A stretch of 21,470 bases of DNA from Oscillospiraceae bacterium (GCA_020024185.1 JAHHUD010000021.1:1-21470); one strand, 5' to 3'; shown: positions 7,260 through 15,482, numbered from the stretch's first letter. Numbers and translations are program-made. Notes: generated by a model from the letters alone, not told the origin.

Positions 7260-8171
7260 TTATAATGAATTATTATCACTGTCACAATCATTAAAATTAT
7301 AATTTCGGCATAAATCGATAAATGTCTTAGCTGAAGAAGTTAAGAATTTATCTTTGTGATGAATAATTCTAAAACTTCTGTTAAAATCAATTCCATCAAC
7401 ATTAACACTGATAAGTAATCCACGGTTAATTAAATCATCGACCATATTATGAGGAAGAACGGATATGCCGATACCGTTTATAACTCCATTAATCAAGGCT
7501 GTTGTACTGATAGATTCCCATATAGGTGTTACAGAAAATCCAGCTTTTTCTATGGCTATATCAAAAGTGTTTCTTGTTCCACTATCTTTTTCTCTCAATA
7601 GAAATTTTTGATTTTTAAATTCTTCAATAGATATGGTTTGCCCATGTTTATAATTGCAATTTGGTGGGAATACCACATCTAAATGGTCTTCCATGTATTT
7701 TTCAGAAATCATATTGGGAGAATGTATACCACTTTCCACAAGAGCAAAATCCAATTCATTTGAGTTTATCTTTTTTTCAAGCTGACTTACTGTTGAAATA
7801 AAAACTCTTATATCCGTTCCGGGATATTTTTTGTTAAATGATTTTATATAATAAGGCAGAAATTTGGAACCAATAGTAATACTTGCCCCAACTCTTATAA
7901 TGCCAAAAGAATTCCAATCTCTCATGCCTTTTTCCATATCATCAAATAATGAGGATATATGTATAGCATAATCTAAAAATTTTTGACCTGCTTGTGTTAT
8001 TTTAAGTCTTCTGCCAATCCTGTCAAACAATACAACTCCATAATATTGTTCAAGTTCTTTTATAGCAAGACTTACAGCGGGTTGTGTCATGTGCATATCT
8101 TCTGCTGTTTTGGTTGCATTATATCCATTTTCACAAACTGAACGGAAAATCTTCATGTGTCTTAAAGTCAT
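7260..8171 (-). CDS. LysR-family transcriptional regulator
   Basis: 303 aa, the normal LysR length. The winged helix-turn-helix is at residues 1-60 (MTLRHMKIFRSVCENG start, then MTQPAVSLAIKELE and LFDRIGRRLKITQAG). The effector-binding domain runs from about 88 to 290, with IRVGASITIGSKFLP and the LDFALVE segment typical of the fold. It is divergent from the chromate-type transporter pair across about 100 bases, the classical arrangement in which a LysR protein controls its divergent neighbour and itself; that target is inferred. ATG 8171 has AAGGAAT 7 nt upstream. The effector is unknown: cysteine/sulfur (CysB/CysL-like) or an oxyanion would be reasonable guesses, but the sequence alone does not decide. 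Confidence 0.9.
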   Translation of the reverse strand: MTLRHMKIFRSVCENGYNATKTAEDMHMTQPAVSLAIKELEQYYGVVLFDRIGRRLKITQAGQKFLDYAIHISSLFDDMEKGMRDWNSFGIIRVGASITIGSKFLPYYIKSFNKKYPGTDIRVFISTVSQLEKKINSNELDFALVESGIHSPNMISEKYMEDHLDVVFPPNCNYKHGQTISIEEFKNQKFLLREKDSGTRNTFDIAIEKAGFSVTPIWESISTTALINGVINGIGISVLPHNMVDDLINRGLLISVNVDGIDFNRSFRIIHHKDKFLTSSAKTFIDLCRNYNFNDCDSDNNSL

Positions 8172-8239
8172 AATAATTCCTTATATAAATTTACTTATCA
8201 TTTTTATTTGATTATATTATTTTTATTATTTAAAAGCAA

Positions 8240-8252
8240 GATATATAATATC
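8240..8252 (+). promoter_or_regulatory. -10 box inside a small dyad before the chromate transporter genes
   Basis: TATAAT at 8244-8249 sits within GATAT-ATA-ATATC (8240-8252, 5-bp arms). No recognisable -35 lies 16-18 bp upstream, which would fit activation by the divergent LysR protein. Confidence 0.35.
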
Positions 8253-8273
8253 ATAGGAAAGAGAGGGAGTATA

Positions 8274-8849
8274 TTGAAAAAAAATGAAAATAAATATTTA
8301 AAATTGTTTTTATCAACCTTTAAACTAAGTGCTTGTACCTTTGGTGGTGGATATGTAATTGTACCACTTATGAAAAAAAGATTTGTTGATGAACTCAATT
8401 GGATTGATGAAGCAGAAATGATGGATTTAATTGCAATAGCACAATCCTCTCCGGGAGCTATGGCAGTAAATACATCTATTATTGTAGGATATCATGTTGC
8501 AGGGGTTTTAGGTGCGCTAATTACAGTTCTTGGCACAGTACTTCCTCCACTTATAATTATTTCAGTAGTATCGCTTTTCTATCAGACATTTAGAGATAAT
8601 GTATTTGTAAATATGGCAATGACAGGAATGATGGCAGGTGTTGCTGCAGTTATTTGTGATGTTGTTATAAATATGGCCAAAAATATTATAAAGAAAAAGC
8701 ATAAGCTTTCTATATTCACCCTTATAGGTGCTTTTATTGCTACATATTTTTTTCATGTAAATGTTATTATCATAATATTAGTATGTGGAATTATAGGTGC
8801 AGTAAATACATATTTAAGTGAGAAATCAAGAAGGGAGCGTGAAATTTAA
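8274..8849 (+). CDS. Chromate transporter (CHR family) half-size subunit 1
   Basis: 191 aa, a single CHR domain instead of the two fused domains (about 400 aa) of long ChrA proteins. The family motif is present as FGGGYVIVPL near residues 24-33, followed by a second conserved segment SSPGAMAVNTS and about five or six hydrophobic helices. The start is TTG 8274, preceded at 4 nt by GAGAGGGAG; the frame is open further upstream but has no ribosome binding site there. The stop overlaps the ATG of the second subunit by one base (TAATG). Short CHR pairs are thought to form one heteromeric membrane transporter that exports chromate or moves related anions such as sulfate; the natural substrate in a gut or sediment anaerobe is uncertain. 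Confidence 0.85.
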   Translation: MKKNENKYLKLFLSTFKLSACTFGGGYVIVPLMKKRFVDELNWIDEAEMMDLIAIAQSSPGAMAVNTSIIVGYHVAGVLGALITVLGTVLPPLIIISVVSLFYQTFRDNVFVNMAMTGMMAGVAAVICDVVINMAKNIIKKKHKLSIFTLIGAFIATYFFHVNVIIIILVCGIIGAVNTYLSEKSRREREI

Positions 8850-9412
8850 TGATTTATTTAGAATTATTTTTCAGCTTTCTGCAGATAGGATTGTTCAGTA
8901 TAGGTGGTGGATATGCTGCAATACCACTTATACAAAATCAAGTTGTTGACACTAATCAATGGTTAACTATGACACAATTTGCTGATATAATCACAATTGC
9001 TGAGATGACACCAGGTCCTATTGCTATAAATTCTGCAACTTTTGTTGGAATACAGGTTGCTGGAATACCGGGAGCGATAATTTCAACAATAGGTTGTGTG
9101 TTTCCGTCTTGTGTTATAGTTTTAATTTTGGCTTATATCTACTATCGTTTTAAAGAACTAAATATGGTTAAAGGTGTTTTGGCAGGGCTTCGTCCAGCTG
9201 TTGTGGCAATGATAGCGTCTGCAGGCGTATCACTGGTTATTATGGCTATGTATGGACAAAGAAAATTGCCTGCCAACTTAACAAGCATAAATTATATCTC
9301 TGTTGCAATTTTTGTGGTGGCATTAACAATATTGCGTAAGTTTAAAGTAAATCCAATTTATATTATGGCAGGTGCAGGAGCAACGGGTATTATAATGTAT
9401 TCAATATTTTAA
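8849..9412 (+). CDS. Chromate transporter (CHR family) half-size subunit 2
   Basis: 187 aa with one CHR domain. It has IGGGYAAIPL near residues 18-27 and EMTPGPIAIN, the stronger match to the family's paired motifs, then helices to the C-terminus. It is translationally coupled to subunit 1 by a TAATG overlap, with AAGGGAG 11 nt upstream. The two paralogues share the GGGY and PG motifs at equivalent positions, as expected of a duplicated half-transporter with antiparallel halves. Substrate caveats are as for subunit 1. No clear terminator follows; weak AT-only stems near 9427-9452 were not convincing. Confidence 0.87.
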   Translation: MIYLELFFSFLQIGLFSIGGGYAAIPLIQNQVVDTNQWLTMTQFADIITIAEMTPGPIAINSATFVGIQVAGIPGAIISTIGCVFPSCVIVLILAYIYYRFKELNMVKGVLAGLRPAVVAMIASAGVSLVIMAMYGQRKLPANLTSINYISVAIFVVALTILRKFKVNPIYIMAGAGATGIIMYSIF

Positions 9413-9517
9413 ATAATAACAACTTGAAGTATAGTAAATTATAATGTTACTTTTCAACAACTATATTGATTGTAAAAGATATAATTTGCACTATATATAG
9501 AATTTTTAATGTCTATA

Positions 9518-9546
9518 TTGACATTAGGCGTACATTATGATAATTT
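9518..9546 (+). promoter_or_regulatory. Promoter of the SCIFF precursor gene
   Basis: Perfect TTGACA at 9518-9523, then a 17-bp spacer to TAATTT at 9541-9546 preceded by TG at 9538-9539 (extended -10). Transcription would begin near 9553, giving a leader of about 57 bases. Confidence 0.5.
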
Positions 9547-9562
9547 ATTTAAAAGGGCGTGG

Positions 9563-9611
9563 ATAATTCTTATTCAATGCCGTAGACCAATAGAATGGAG
9601 ATAAGAATTAT
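9563..9611 (+). promoter_or_regulatory. Inverted repeat in the SCIFF leader that overlaps the start codon
   Basis: ATAATTCTTAT at 9563-9573 is the exact reverse complement of ATAAGAATTAT at 9601-9611. In RNA this 11-bp stem would pair the first two bases of the AUG at 9610 and place the GGAG ribosome binding site (9597-9600) at the base of a 27-nt loop. The geometry suggests translational control or a folded leader; the stem is A/U-rich, so its stability is moderate. Confidence 0.45.
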
Positions 9612-9753
9612 GGAAAGAATTAAAACATTGGAAACACGTGATTTGTGTGAAAGCGCAAAAAATGGTGGTTGTGGCGAATGTCAAACATCTTGCCAGTCCG
9701 CTTGCAAAACAAGCTGTGGCGTAGCTAACCAGTCTTGCGAAAGCGAAAAATAA
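9610..9753 (+). CDS. SCIFF ranthipeptide precursor (six-cysteines-in-forty-five peptide)
   Basis: 47-residue peptide. The start ATG 9610 has GGAG at 9597-9600, and the stop is TAA 9751-9753. The C-terminal part has the SCIFF spacing C-x2-C-x3-C-x3-C-x3-C-x6-C at C21, C24, C28, C32, C36 and C43, with the well-conserved core CQTSCQSACKTSC and ANQSC. An extra Cys lies at position 13, so there are seven in total. The N-terminal leader is MERIKTLETRDL. In this family the adjacent radical SAM enzyme joins a Cys sulfur to a nearby residue (Thr in the studied cases) as a thioether; the biological role of SCIFF is still unsettled. It is nearly universal in Clostridia, which supports the taxonomic placement. 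The assignment rests on the motif and the neighbouring maturase. Confidence 0.95.
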   Translation: MERIKTLETRDLCESAKNGGCGECQTSCQSACKTSCGVANQSCESEK

Positions 9754-9768
9754 TAGTTTTAAACAAAC

Positions 9769-9799
9769 AAAAGTGCCGCCGTTAATGACGGCACTTTTT
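9769..9799 (+). terminator. Terminator/attenuator between SCIFF precursor and maturase
   Basis: 10-bp stem 9769-9778/9789-9798 (AAAAGTGCCG/CGGCACTTTT) with a 10-nt loop and a T run to 9799. It sits between two genes whose products act together, with no obvious new promoter after it, so partial read-through probably lowers maturase relative to precursor. Confidence 0.85.
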
Positions 9800-9847
9800 G
9801 TATCTTATAATTTATAGTTTTGGATAAAGTAAAAGGAGAAAATAGTT

Positions 9848-11236
9848 TTGGTACATCAATATAAATTAAATGGATATAACATCGTGTTAGACACTTGTTC
9901 TGGTGGTGTTCACGTTGTTGATGAAGTTGCATATGATATGATTGAACTTTATAAAAAGAATTCAAAAGAAGAAATTATTGCACAAATGCTTGAAAAATAC
10001 AAAGACAGAGAAGATGTTACACAAGAAGATTTAAATCTTTGTATGGAAGATATTGAAAGCCTTGTAAAAGCAAAAAAACTTTATACAGAAGATAATTTTG
10101 AATCTATGGCGGGTACATTTAAAGCTCGTTCTGGTAATGTTATAAAAGCTTTGTGCTTACATGTTGCACATACATGTAATCTTAACTGCTCATACTGCTT
10201 TGCAAGTCAGGGAAAATATCATGGAGATAGAGCTCTTATGACTTATGAAGTTGGTAAAAGAGCTTTGGATTTTCTTATTGAAAATTCAGGTACAAGAAAA
10301 AATCTTGAAGTTGACTTTTTTGGCGGCGAACCTCTTATGAACTGGGATGTTGTAAAAGATTTGGTTAAATATGCTCGCTCAATAGAAAAAGAACATAATA
10401 AAAACTTTAGATTTACTCTTACAACAAATGGTGTTTTAATAGACCAAGATGTTATAGATTTTGCAAACAAAGAAATGAGCAATGTTGTTCTCAGTTTGGA
10501 TGGACGCAAAGAAATACATGACCGTACACGTGTTGACTATGCAGGTAATGGTAGTTATGAGAAAATTGTGCCAAAATTTAAACAAATGGTAGAGTCCCGT
10601 AATAACACAGGTTACTATATGCGTGGTACATTTACACACGCAAACCCAGATTTTACAAAAGATGTATTCCATATGGCTGACCTTGGTTTTACAGAATTAA
10701 GTATGGAACCGGTTGTTACTGCTCCAAACGACCCAATGGCTCTTACAAAAGAAGATTTGGAAATTGTTAAAGAACAGTATGAAATTCTTGCTAAAGAAAT
10801 GATAAAACGCAACAAAGAAGGCAGAGGATTTACATTCTATCACTATATGATAGACCTTACACAAGGTCCATGTGTATATAAAAGAATTTCCGGTTGTGGT
10901 TCAGGTACAGAATATATGGCTGTAACTCCTTGGGGAGATTTGTACCCATGCCATCAGTTTGTTGGTGAAGATGATTGTAAACTTGGTGATATTTGGAATG
11001 GTGTTACAAATAACGATGTTAGAGAAGAATTCCGTAGCTGTAACGCATACGCAAGACCAGAATGTGCTGACTGTTGGGCAAAACTTTATTGTTCAGGTGG
11101 TTGTGCTGCAAATGCGTATCATGCATCAGGCACAATTCGTGGTGTTTATGAACCAGGTTGTGAACTGTTTAAAAAACGTATAGAATGTGCTATTATGATA
11201 AAAGTTGCTGAGGATGTAGCAAAGGGAGAAGCATAA
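9848..11236 (+). CDS. SCIFF maturase, radical SAM/SPASM thioether-forming enzyme
   Basis: 462 aa. Residues 1-85 resemble the peptide-recognition (RRE-like) domain that binds the leader of the precursor. The radical SAM motif CxxxCxxC is C110, C114 and C117 (HTCNLNCSYCF), followed by FFGGEPLMNW for SAM binding. The C-terminal SPASM/twitch region carries many cysteines, including C350, C368, C377, C398, C406, C409, C415, C419 and C438, enough for two auxiliary 4Fe-4S clusters. The reaction is a radical thioether cross-link on the upstream SCIFF peptide; homologues include CteB and Tte1186. The start is TTG 9848, with AAAGGAG about 10 nt upstream. The length matches the family (about 450). It is followed after one base by the decarboxylase-like gene. 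Identity is very secure from the paired precursor. Confidence 0.95.
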   Translation: MVHQYKLNGYNIVLDTCSGGVHVVDEVAYDMIELYKKNSKEEIIAQMLEKYKDREDVTQEDLNLCMEDIESLVKAKKLYTEDNFESMAGTFKARSGNVIKALCLHVAHTCNLNCSYCFASQGKYHGDRALMTYEVGKRALDFLIENSGTRKNLEVDFFGGEPLMNWDVVKDLVKYARSIEKEHNKNFRFTLTTNGVLIDQDVIDFANKEMSNVVLSLDGRKEIHDRTRVDYAGNGSYEKIVPKFKQMVESRNNTGYYMRGTFTHANPDFTKDVFHMADLGFTELSMEPVVTAPNDPMALTKEDLEIVKEQYEILAKEMIKRNKEGRGFTFYHYMIDLTQGPCVYKRISGCGSGTEYMAVTPWGDLYPCHQFVGEDDCKLGDIWNGVTNNDVREEFRSCNAYARPECADCWAKLYCSGGCAANAYHASGTIRGVYEPGCELFKKRIECAIMIKVAEDVAKGEA

Positions 11237-11237
11237 T

Positions 11238-12569
11238 ATGCAAACACCAATTGCAGATTTTGTAAAGTCTTATGCAGAAAGTAAATATAGCAGATTACAT
11301 ATGCCAGGGCACAAAGGTGTATCTTTTTTAGGTTGTGAAAAGTATGATATTACTGAAATTTCCGGAGCAGATGCACTATACGAGGCAGAGGGCATAATTG
11401 CACAAAGTGAGAAAAATGCAACTGATTTGTTTGATACAAAAAGGACTGTTTTTTCAACAGAAGGTTCAAGCCAATGTATAAGAGCAATGTTGTATCTTGC
11501 AATAAACTATAATAAAACATCAGAAAGGCCATACATAATAGCAGGCAGAAATGTACATAAATCTTTTTTGTATGCAGCGGCTCTTCTTGATTTTGATATT
11601 GTATGGTTGTTGCCGGAAGAAATGCACTCTTTGTGTAGCTGTAAAATTTATGCAAATCAAATTGAAAATGAGATTATATCAAGAAAGCAAAAACCATCAG
11701 CAGTTTATCTGACTTGTCCAGATTATCTTGGTGGTCAATTAGATATTAAATCAATAGCTGATATTTGTCATAAATATGATACTTTATTATTGGTTGATAA
11801 TGCACATGGGGCATATCTGCACTTTTTGGAAAATAAAATACACCCAATGGATTTGGGGGCAGATTTATGTTGTGATTCAGCTCACAAAACATTGCCTGTA
11901 TTAACAGGTGGAGCATATTTACATATAAATAAGCATACAGATAGTTATTTTTGTGAAAATGTAAAACATGCAATGTCTCTATTTGGTTCAACAAGTCCAT
12001 CATATCTTATATTATCATCTCTTGATTTATGCAATAAATATATAAATGATAAATATAAAAAAGATTTGAAAAATATAATAAATGTTATTAACACAACTAA
12101 GAACAAGTTGATAAATAACGGCTGGCATATAGAAATTACAGACCCGTTAAAAATAACAATAAAAAGTCCAGACGAGTTATCGGGACAGTATATTGCAGAA
12201 AAACTTAGGCGTCATAATATAGAGTGTGAATATGCAGATTTAAAATATATTGTATTAATGATTACGCCACAAAATACAAAAGAAGAAATTGAAAATCTGG
12301 TTTTTGTGTTAGGTGAGAATAAATACCAATATAAAGAAGATATTGCTTTAAAACCAATAATGTCTTTACAAGCACTTTCAGTTAGAAAAGCTATGTTTGA
12401 AAGACAAGAAGTGATTTCTGTTGATAAAGCGGTTGGAAGAATTTGTGGTGTGCCGGCAGTTAGTTGTCCACCGGCAATACCAATTGTTGTTTCTGGCGAA
12501 ATTATAAGTGATAATGCAATTGAAATTTTTAAATATTATGGCATAAAAGAAGTGAGTGTCATAAAATAG
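11238..12569 (+). CDS. Orn/Lys/Arg decarboxylase family PLP enzyme (SpeA/YaaO-like)
   Basis: 443 aa. The fold-type I PLP domain has SRLHMPGHKG (18-27), FSTEGSSQC (72-80) for the cofactor phosphate, D187 in DNAHG for the pyridine nitrogen, and SAHKTLP with K217 as the Schiff-base lysine. A small C-terminal decarboxylase domain with CPPAIPIVVSGE follows. It is shorter than B. subtilis SpeA/YaaO-type proteins (about 480-490) and far shorter than enterobacterial inducible decarboxylases, and it lacks their N-terminal wing domain. The likely reaction is decarboxylation of arginine, lysine or ornithine toward polyamines, but the substrate cannot be read. ATG 11238 lies one base after the maturase stop, with GGGAG before it, so it is in the SCIFF operon. 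Whether it acts on SCIFF or is a passenger is unknown. Confidence 0.85.
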   Translation: MQTPIADFVKSYAESKYSRLHMPGHKGVSFLGCEKYDITEISGADALYEAEGIIAQSEKNATDLFDTKRTVFSTEGSSQCIRAMLYLAINYNKTSERPYIIAGRNVHKSFLYAAALLDFDIVWLLPEEMHSLCSCKIYANQIENEIISRKQKPSAVYLTCPDYLGGQLDIKSIADICHKYDTLLLVDNAHGAYLHFLENKIHPMDLGADLCCDSAHKTLPVLTGGAYLHINKHTDSYFCENVKHAMSLFGSTSPSYLILSSLDLCNKYINDKYKKDLKNIINVINTTKNKLINNGWHIEITDPLKITIKSPDELSGQYIAEKLRRHNIECEYADLKYIVLMITPQNTKEEIENLVFVLGENKYQYKEDIALKPIMSLQALSVRKAMFERQEVISVDKAVGRICGVPAVSCPPAIPIVVSGEIISDNAIEIFKYYGIKEVSVIK

Positions 12570-12571
12570 AC

Positions 12572-12607
12572 AAAAAACTATATCACAAATTGTGATATAG
12601 TTTTTTT
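12572..12607 (+). terminator. Rho-independent terminator of the SCIFF operon
   Basis: 16-bp stem 12572-12587/12591-12606 (core ACTATATCACA/TGTGATATAGT) with a 3-nt loop and seven T residues, 2 bases after the decarboxylase-like stop. Confidence 0.92.
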
Positions 12608-12678
12608 ATAAATAATCTCAATTTTAATAATATTATTTTTATTATATGAGTTATGAAAAATATATATGAGGTTTAAAT

Positions 12679-14190
12679 ATGGTTTTTGATAAGAGAGAAG
12701 CAGGAGTGTTACTTCCAATTTTCAGTTTACCATCAAAATATGGAATTGGAACTTTTGGTAAAGAAGCTTACAACTTTATTGACAAATTAAAAAAAGCAAA
12801 ACAAAGTTATTGGCAGGTTTTGCCACATGGACCAACTGGGTTTGGAGATAGTCCTTATCAATCATATTCAACATTTTCAGGTAACTCGTATTTTATCGAT
12901 TTGGAATTACTACAAGAAAAAAATCTTCTTACTAAAGAGGAATGTGAAAGTATCAATTGGGGAGAAGATGAAGGTTATGTAGATTATGATGCTGTTTCAA
13001 AAGGCAGAGAAATTTTATTGCGAAAAGCTTTTGAAAGAGATAACTATAAATCTAGTGATGAATATAAAGAATTTATAAGAACAAATAATTATTGGCTGGA
13101 AGATTATGCTTTGTTTATGGCTCTCAAAGATGAAAACAACCAAAAACCTTGGTATTTGTGGACAACAGAAGAAAAAATGAGGGAAGAAACTGCTATAAAC
13201 AAATCTAAAAAAAGGCTTAATGGAAAGATTGAGTATTATATATATATACAATTTTTATTTTTTTCTCAATGGAGAAATTTAAAACAGTATGCAAATGAAA
13301 ATAATATAAAAATTATTGGTGATATACCAATATATGTATCGCTTGATAGTGCTGACGTATGGGCAAATAAACATTTATTTGATTTAGATGAAAATGGAAA
13401 ACCAAATCAAGTGGCAGGATGTCCGCCTGATGCTTTTTCAGAAACTGGACAACTATGGGGAAACCCTGTTTATATATGGGCTGAACATAAAAATGATAAT
13501 TATAGATGGTGGATATCAAGATTAAAAGCAATTTTTGATATGTATGATGTAATACGTATAGACCATTTTAGAGGATTTGAAAAATTTTACGCTATACCTT
13601 CAAATCATAAAACAGCAGAAAATGGGAAATGGGAACAAGGACCGGGATTAGATTTATTTAAAGAGATAAAGAATAAACTTGGTGATGTAAAAATTATAGC
13701 TGAAGACCTTGGGTATATAACTTCAGAGGTAAGAAAATTACTTAAAGATACAGGGTACCCAGGTATGAAAGTTATGCAGTTTGCATTTAAAAAAGGTGTA
13801 AACAGTGAATATTTATTACACAATCATATAAAAAATTGTGTTGTATATACTGGTACGCATGACAACCAAACTTCTAAAAGTTGGTATGAAGATATGACTT
13901 GGGAAGAAAAAAATTATGCAGGGCAATATATGGGCTTTTATACAGAAGTTTGGGATAAAAATAGATTTATAAGACACACAATGTCATCACCTGCAAATTT
14001 GGTTATAGTACCAATTCAAGATTATATTGAACTTGGTGATGAAGCAAGAATAAACACGCCATCAACAGTTGAAAACAACTGGAAATGGAGATTGAAAATT
14101 GACCAATTTGATGATGAATGTTGCAGATATATGGCTTATATATCAAATTTATATTATAGAGATAACCGGGAAAATCAAATAAAAAAATAG
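12679..14190 (+). CDS. malQ: 4-alpha-glucanotransferase (amylomaltase, GH77)
   Basis: 503 aa, normal for a compact bacterial MalQ. GH77 motifs are clear: the start REAGVLLPIFSLPSKYGIG; GDIPIYVSLDSADVW; the GH77-specific loop GCPPDAFSETGQLWGNPVY; nucleophile D295 in RIDHFRG; acid/base E342 in AEDLG; and stabilising D395 in GTHDNQ. The enzyme moves alpha-1,4-glucan segments between chains, releasing glucose from maltodextrins in the cytoplasm, and works with phosphorylase in glycogen or maltodextrin use. GAGG at 12668-12671 is 7 nt before ATG 12679. It has terminators on both sides, so it is monocistronic; no maltose transporter, phosphorylase or glycogen genes are in the window, which is unusual company but common for scattered clostridial genes. 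Confidence 0.95.
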   Translation: MVFDKREAGVLLPIFSLPSKYGIGTFGKEAYNFIDKLKKAKQSYWQVLPHGPTGFGDSPYQSYSTFSGNSYFIDLELLQEKNLLTKEECESINWGEDEGYVDYDAVSKGREILLRKAFERDNYKSSDEYKEFIRTNNYWLEDYALFMALKDENNQKPWYLWTTEEKMREETAINKSKKRLNGKIEYYIYIQFLFFSQWRNLKQYANENNIKIIGDIPIYVSLDSADVWANKHLFDLDENGKPNQVAGCPPDAFSETGQLWGNPVYIWAEHKNDNYRWWISRLKAIFDMYDVIRIDHFRGFEKFYAIPSNHKTAENGKWEQGPGLDLFKEIKNKLGDVKIIAEDLGYITSEVRKLLKDTGYPGMKVMQFAFKKGVNSEYLLHNHIKNCVVYTGTHDNQTSKSWYEDMTWEEKNYAGQYMGFYTEVWDKNRFIRHTMSSPANLVIVPIQDYIELGDEARINTPSTVENNWKWRLKIDQFDDECCRYMAYISNLYYRDNRENQIKK

Positions 14191-14218
14191 ATGAGTGATA
14201 ATAACTCATCTACTTTTT
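14188..14218. terminator. Bidirectional rho-independent terminator
   Basis: 9-bp stem 14188-14196/14204-14212 (TAGATGAGT/ACTCATCTA), with TTTTT following on + and an A run preceding. It overlaps the malQ stop and lies close to the stop of the convergent histidine kinase gene. Confidence 0.8.
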
Positions 14219-15482
14219 AATAGTAAGCATCGGGAATTAGTATAGATACTTTAAATTCCTGCTCATCATGGTCTAAATTTATAGTACCTTTATTCTTCTT
14301 TACAATATAAGCCACATTGCCAAGACCTAAGCCATGTTCTTTTTTACTTTTTTTAGAGGATAAAATTCTTCCGTTATCCATAAGTAAAACACCGTCATAA
14401 GTATTTGAAATAAATATAAAAAGTGAATCCTTATGCAGTTTTATACGTAGATTGATTTTTTTATCGGAATTAAGTTTACTTGTAGCTTCTATTGAATTAT
14501 CCAACAGGTTTCCAAGAATAATAGCTAAATCAGTGTTTGGAATTCTAAAATCTGGCGGAATTACAATTTCACAGTTAATATCTATATCTGATTGCTTAGC
14601 TTTTTTAACTTTGGAATTAAGAATTGCATCAACAATATGATTTCCTGTTGAAATAATTGTATTTGCATCTAAAATATCTTGAGAATAACTTGATATATAT
14701 TTTTTGGATTGCTCTAAATCACCTTTTGAAACCAGACTGTTAAGTACACTTAAATGATTTTTTAAATCGTGTCTTAAACGTGACATTTGATAAGAATAAT
14801 CTTCAAGGTCTTGATAATGTGCTTGCTGTATTTCAAGAATTTGTTTCATAGAATTAAATCGCTGTTGGGATTGCACAGAGTGCATAATTTGTTCAATTAT
14901 GAAAAGCAAAAAGAAGCTGTATCCGAATAATAATAAAGTTATTTGAAAGTATACATTTCCTTTATTGCTTAACACTTGCATTATTTGATATAAGTTTAAA
15001 AGAGGCAATGCAAATATCAGTAAATCAATAAATTTATTTGGTTTTCTAGGTATCCTTTTTATAAAGAAAATAACAAATAAAACTAAAAAGCAAGCCAAAA
15101 TTTGCATTTCATCTGTAAGTACATAATCGAATGGTTTCTCCGGCAAGTGACTATTAGTTAAAGAAGAAATTATTGTTGTTGAAAATAACTTGCAAGCGTA
15201 GTTTAAAGTTACAAATATGCTACTGGCAATAAGCTTTATGCGCATTTCATCAAGATAACAGATTATAGATATAAATGCAGTGAACATTATATAATAAACA
15301 CTGGTTGAAAAAAATGTAAAATCTATCATATAAGTTATACACTGAAAGAAAAAGTACATTATAAATAATATTTTTTTTATTTCACTTTTTCTATCATCAG
15401 AAACTAATATGTGATTTAAAAATAAAATTACAAGTATAGTTTCAAAAACAGATAATCCGATTTTGAGAAAAATATTTATCAT
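14217..15482 (-). CDS. GHKL sensor histidine kinase, AgrC/VirS-like
   Basis: 421 aa. The N-terminal half (about 5-200) is six or seven hydrophobic helices forming the membrane sensor, with no extracytoplasmic domain of note. A short helix (205-235) leads to the phosphoacceptor motif RLRHDLKNHL with H238, then the N box GNLLDNSIEA (324-333) and the glycine box HGLGLGNV (383-390) of the GHKL ATPase. The architecture is that of AgrC-type kinases, which often sense cyclic peptides but can sense other signals. It overlaps the response regulator gene by 4 nt (ATGA), so the two are co-translated. No agrB (peptide-processing) or agrD-like precursor is present within the window. Signal unknown. Confidence 0.9.
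   Translation of the reverse strand: MINIFLKIGLSVFETILVILFLNHILVSDDRKSEIKKILFIMYFFFQCITYMIDFTFFSTSVYYIMFTAFISIICYLDEMRIKLIASSIFVTLNYACKLFSTTIISSLTNSHLPEKPFDYVLTDEMQILACFLVLFVIFFIKRIPRKPNKFIDLLIFALPLLNLYQIMQVLSNKGNVYFQITLLLFGYSFFLLFIIEQIMHSVQSQQRFNSMKQILEIQQAHYQDLEDYSYQMSRLRHDLKNHLSVLNSLVSKGDLEQSKKYISSYSQDILDANTIISTGNHIVDAILNSKVKKAKQSDIDINCEIVIPPDFRIPNTDLAIILGNLLDNSIEATSKLNSDKKINLRIKLHKDSLFIFISNTYDGVLLMDNGRILSSKKSKKEHGLGLGNVAYIVKKNKGTINLDHDEQEFKVSILIPDAYY

Noticed and set aside
8208..8273. Longer N-terminus for the first chromate transporter subunit
   Set aside because: The extra 22 residues cover the TATAAT box and the ribosome binding site; TTG 8274 is the only well-placed start.
9413..9517. 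Possible terminator or small RNA after the chromate transporter genes
   Set aside because: Only weak A/T pairing (9427-9431 with 9448-9452) and no convincing T run or conserved structure.
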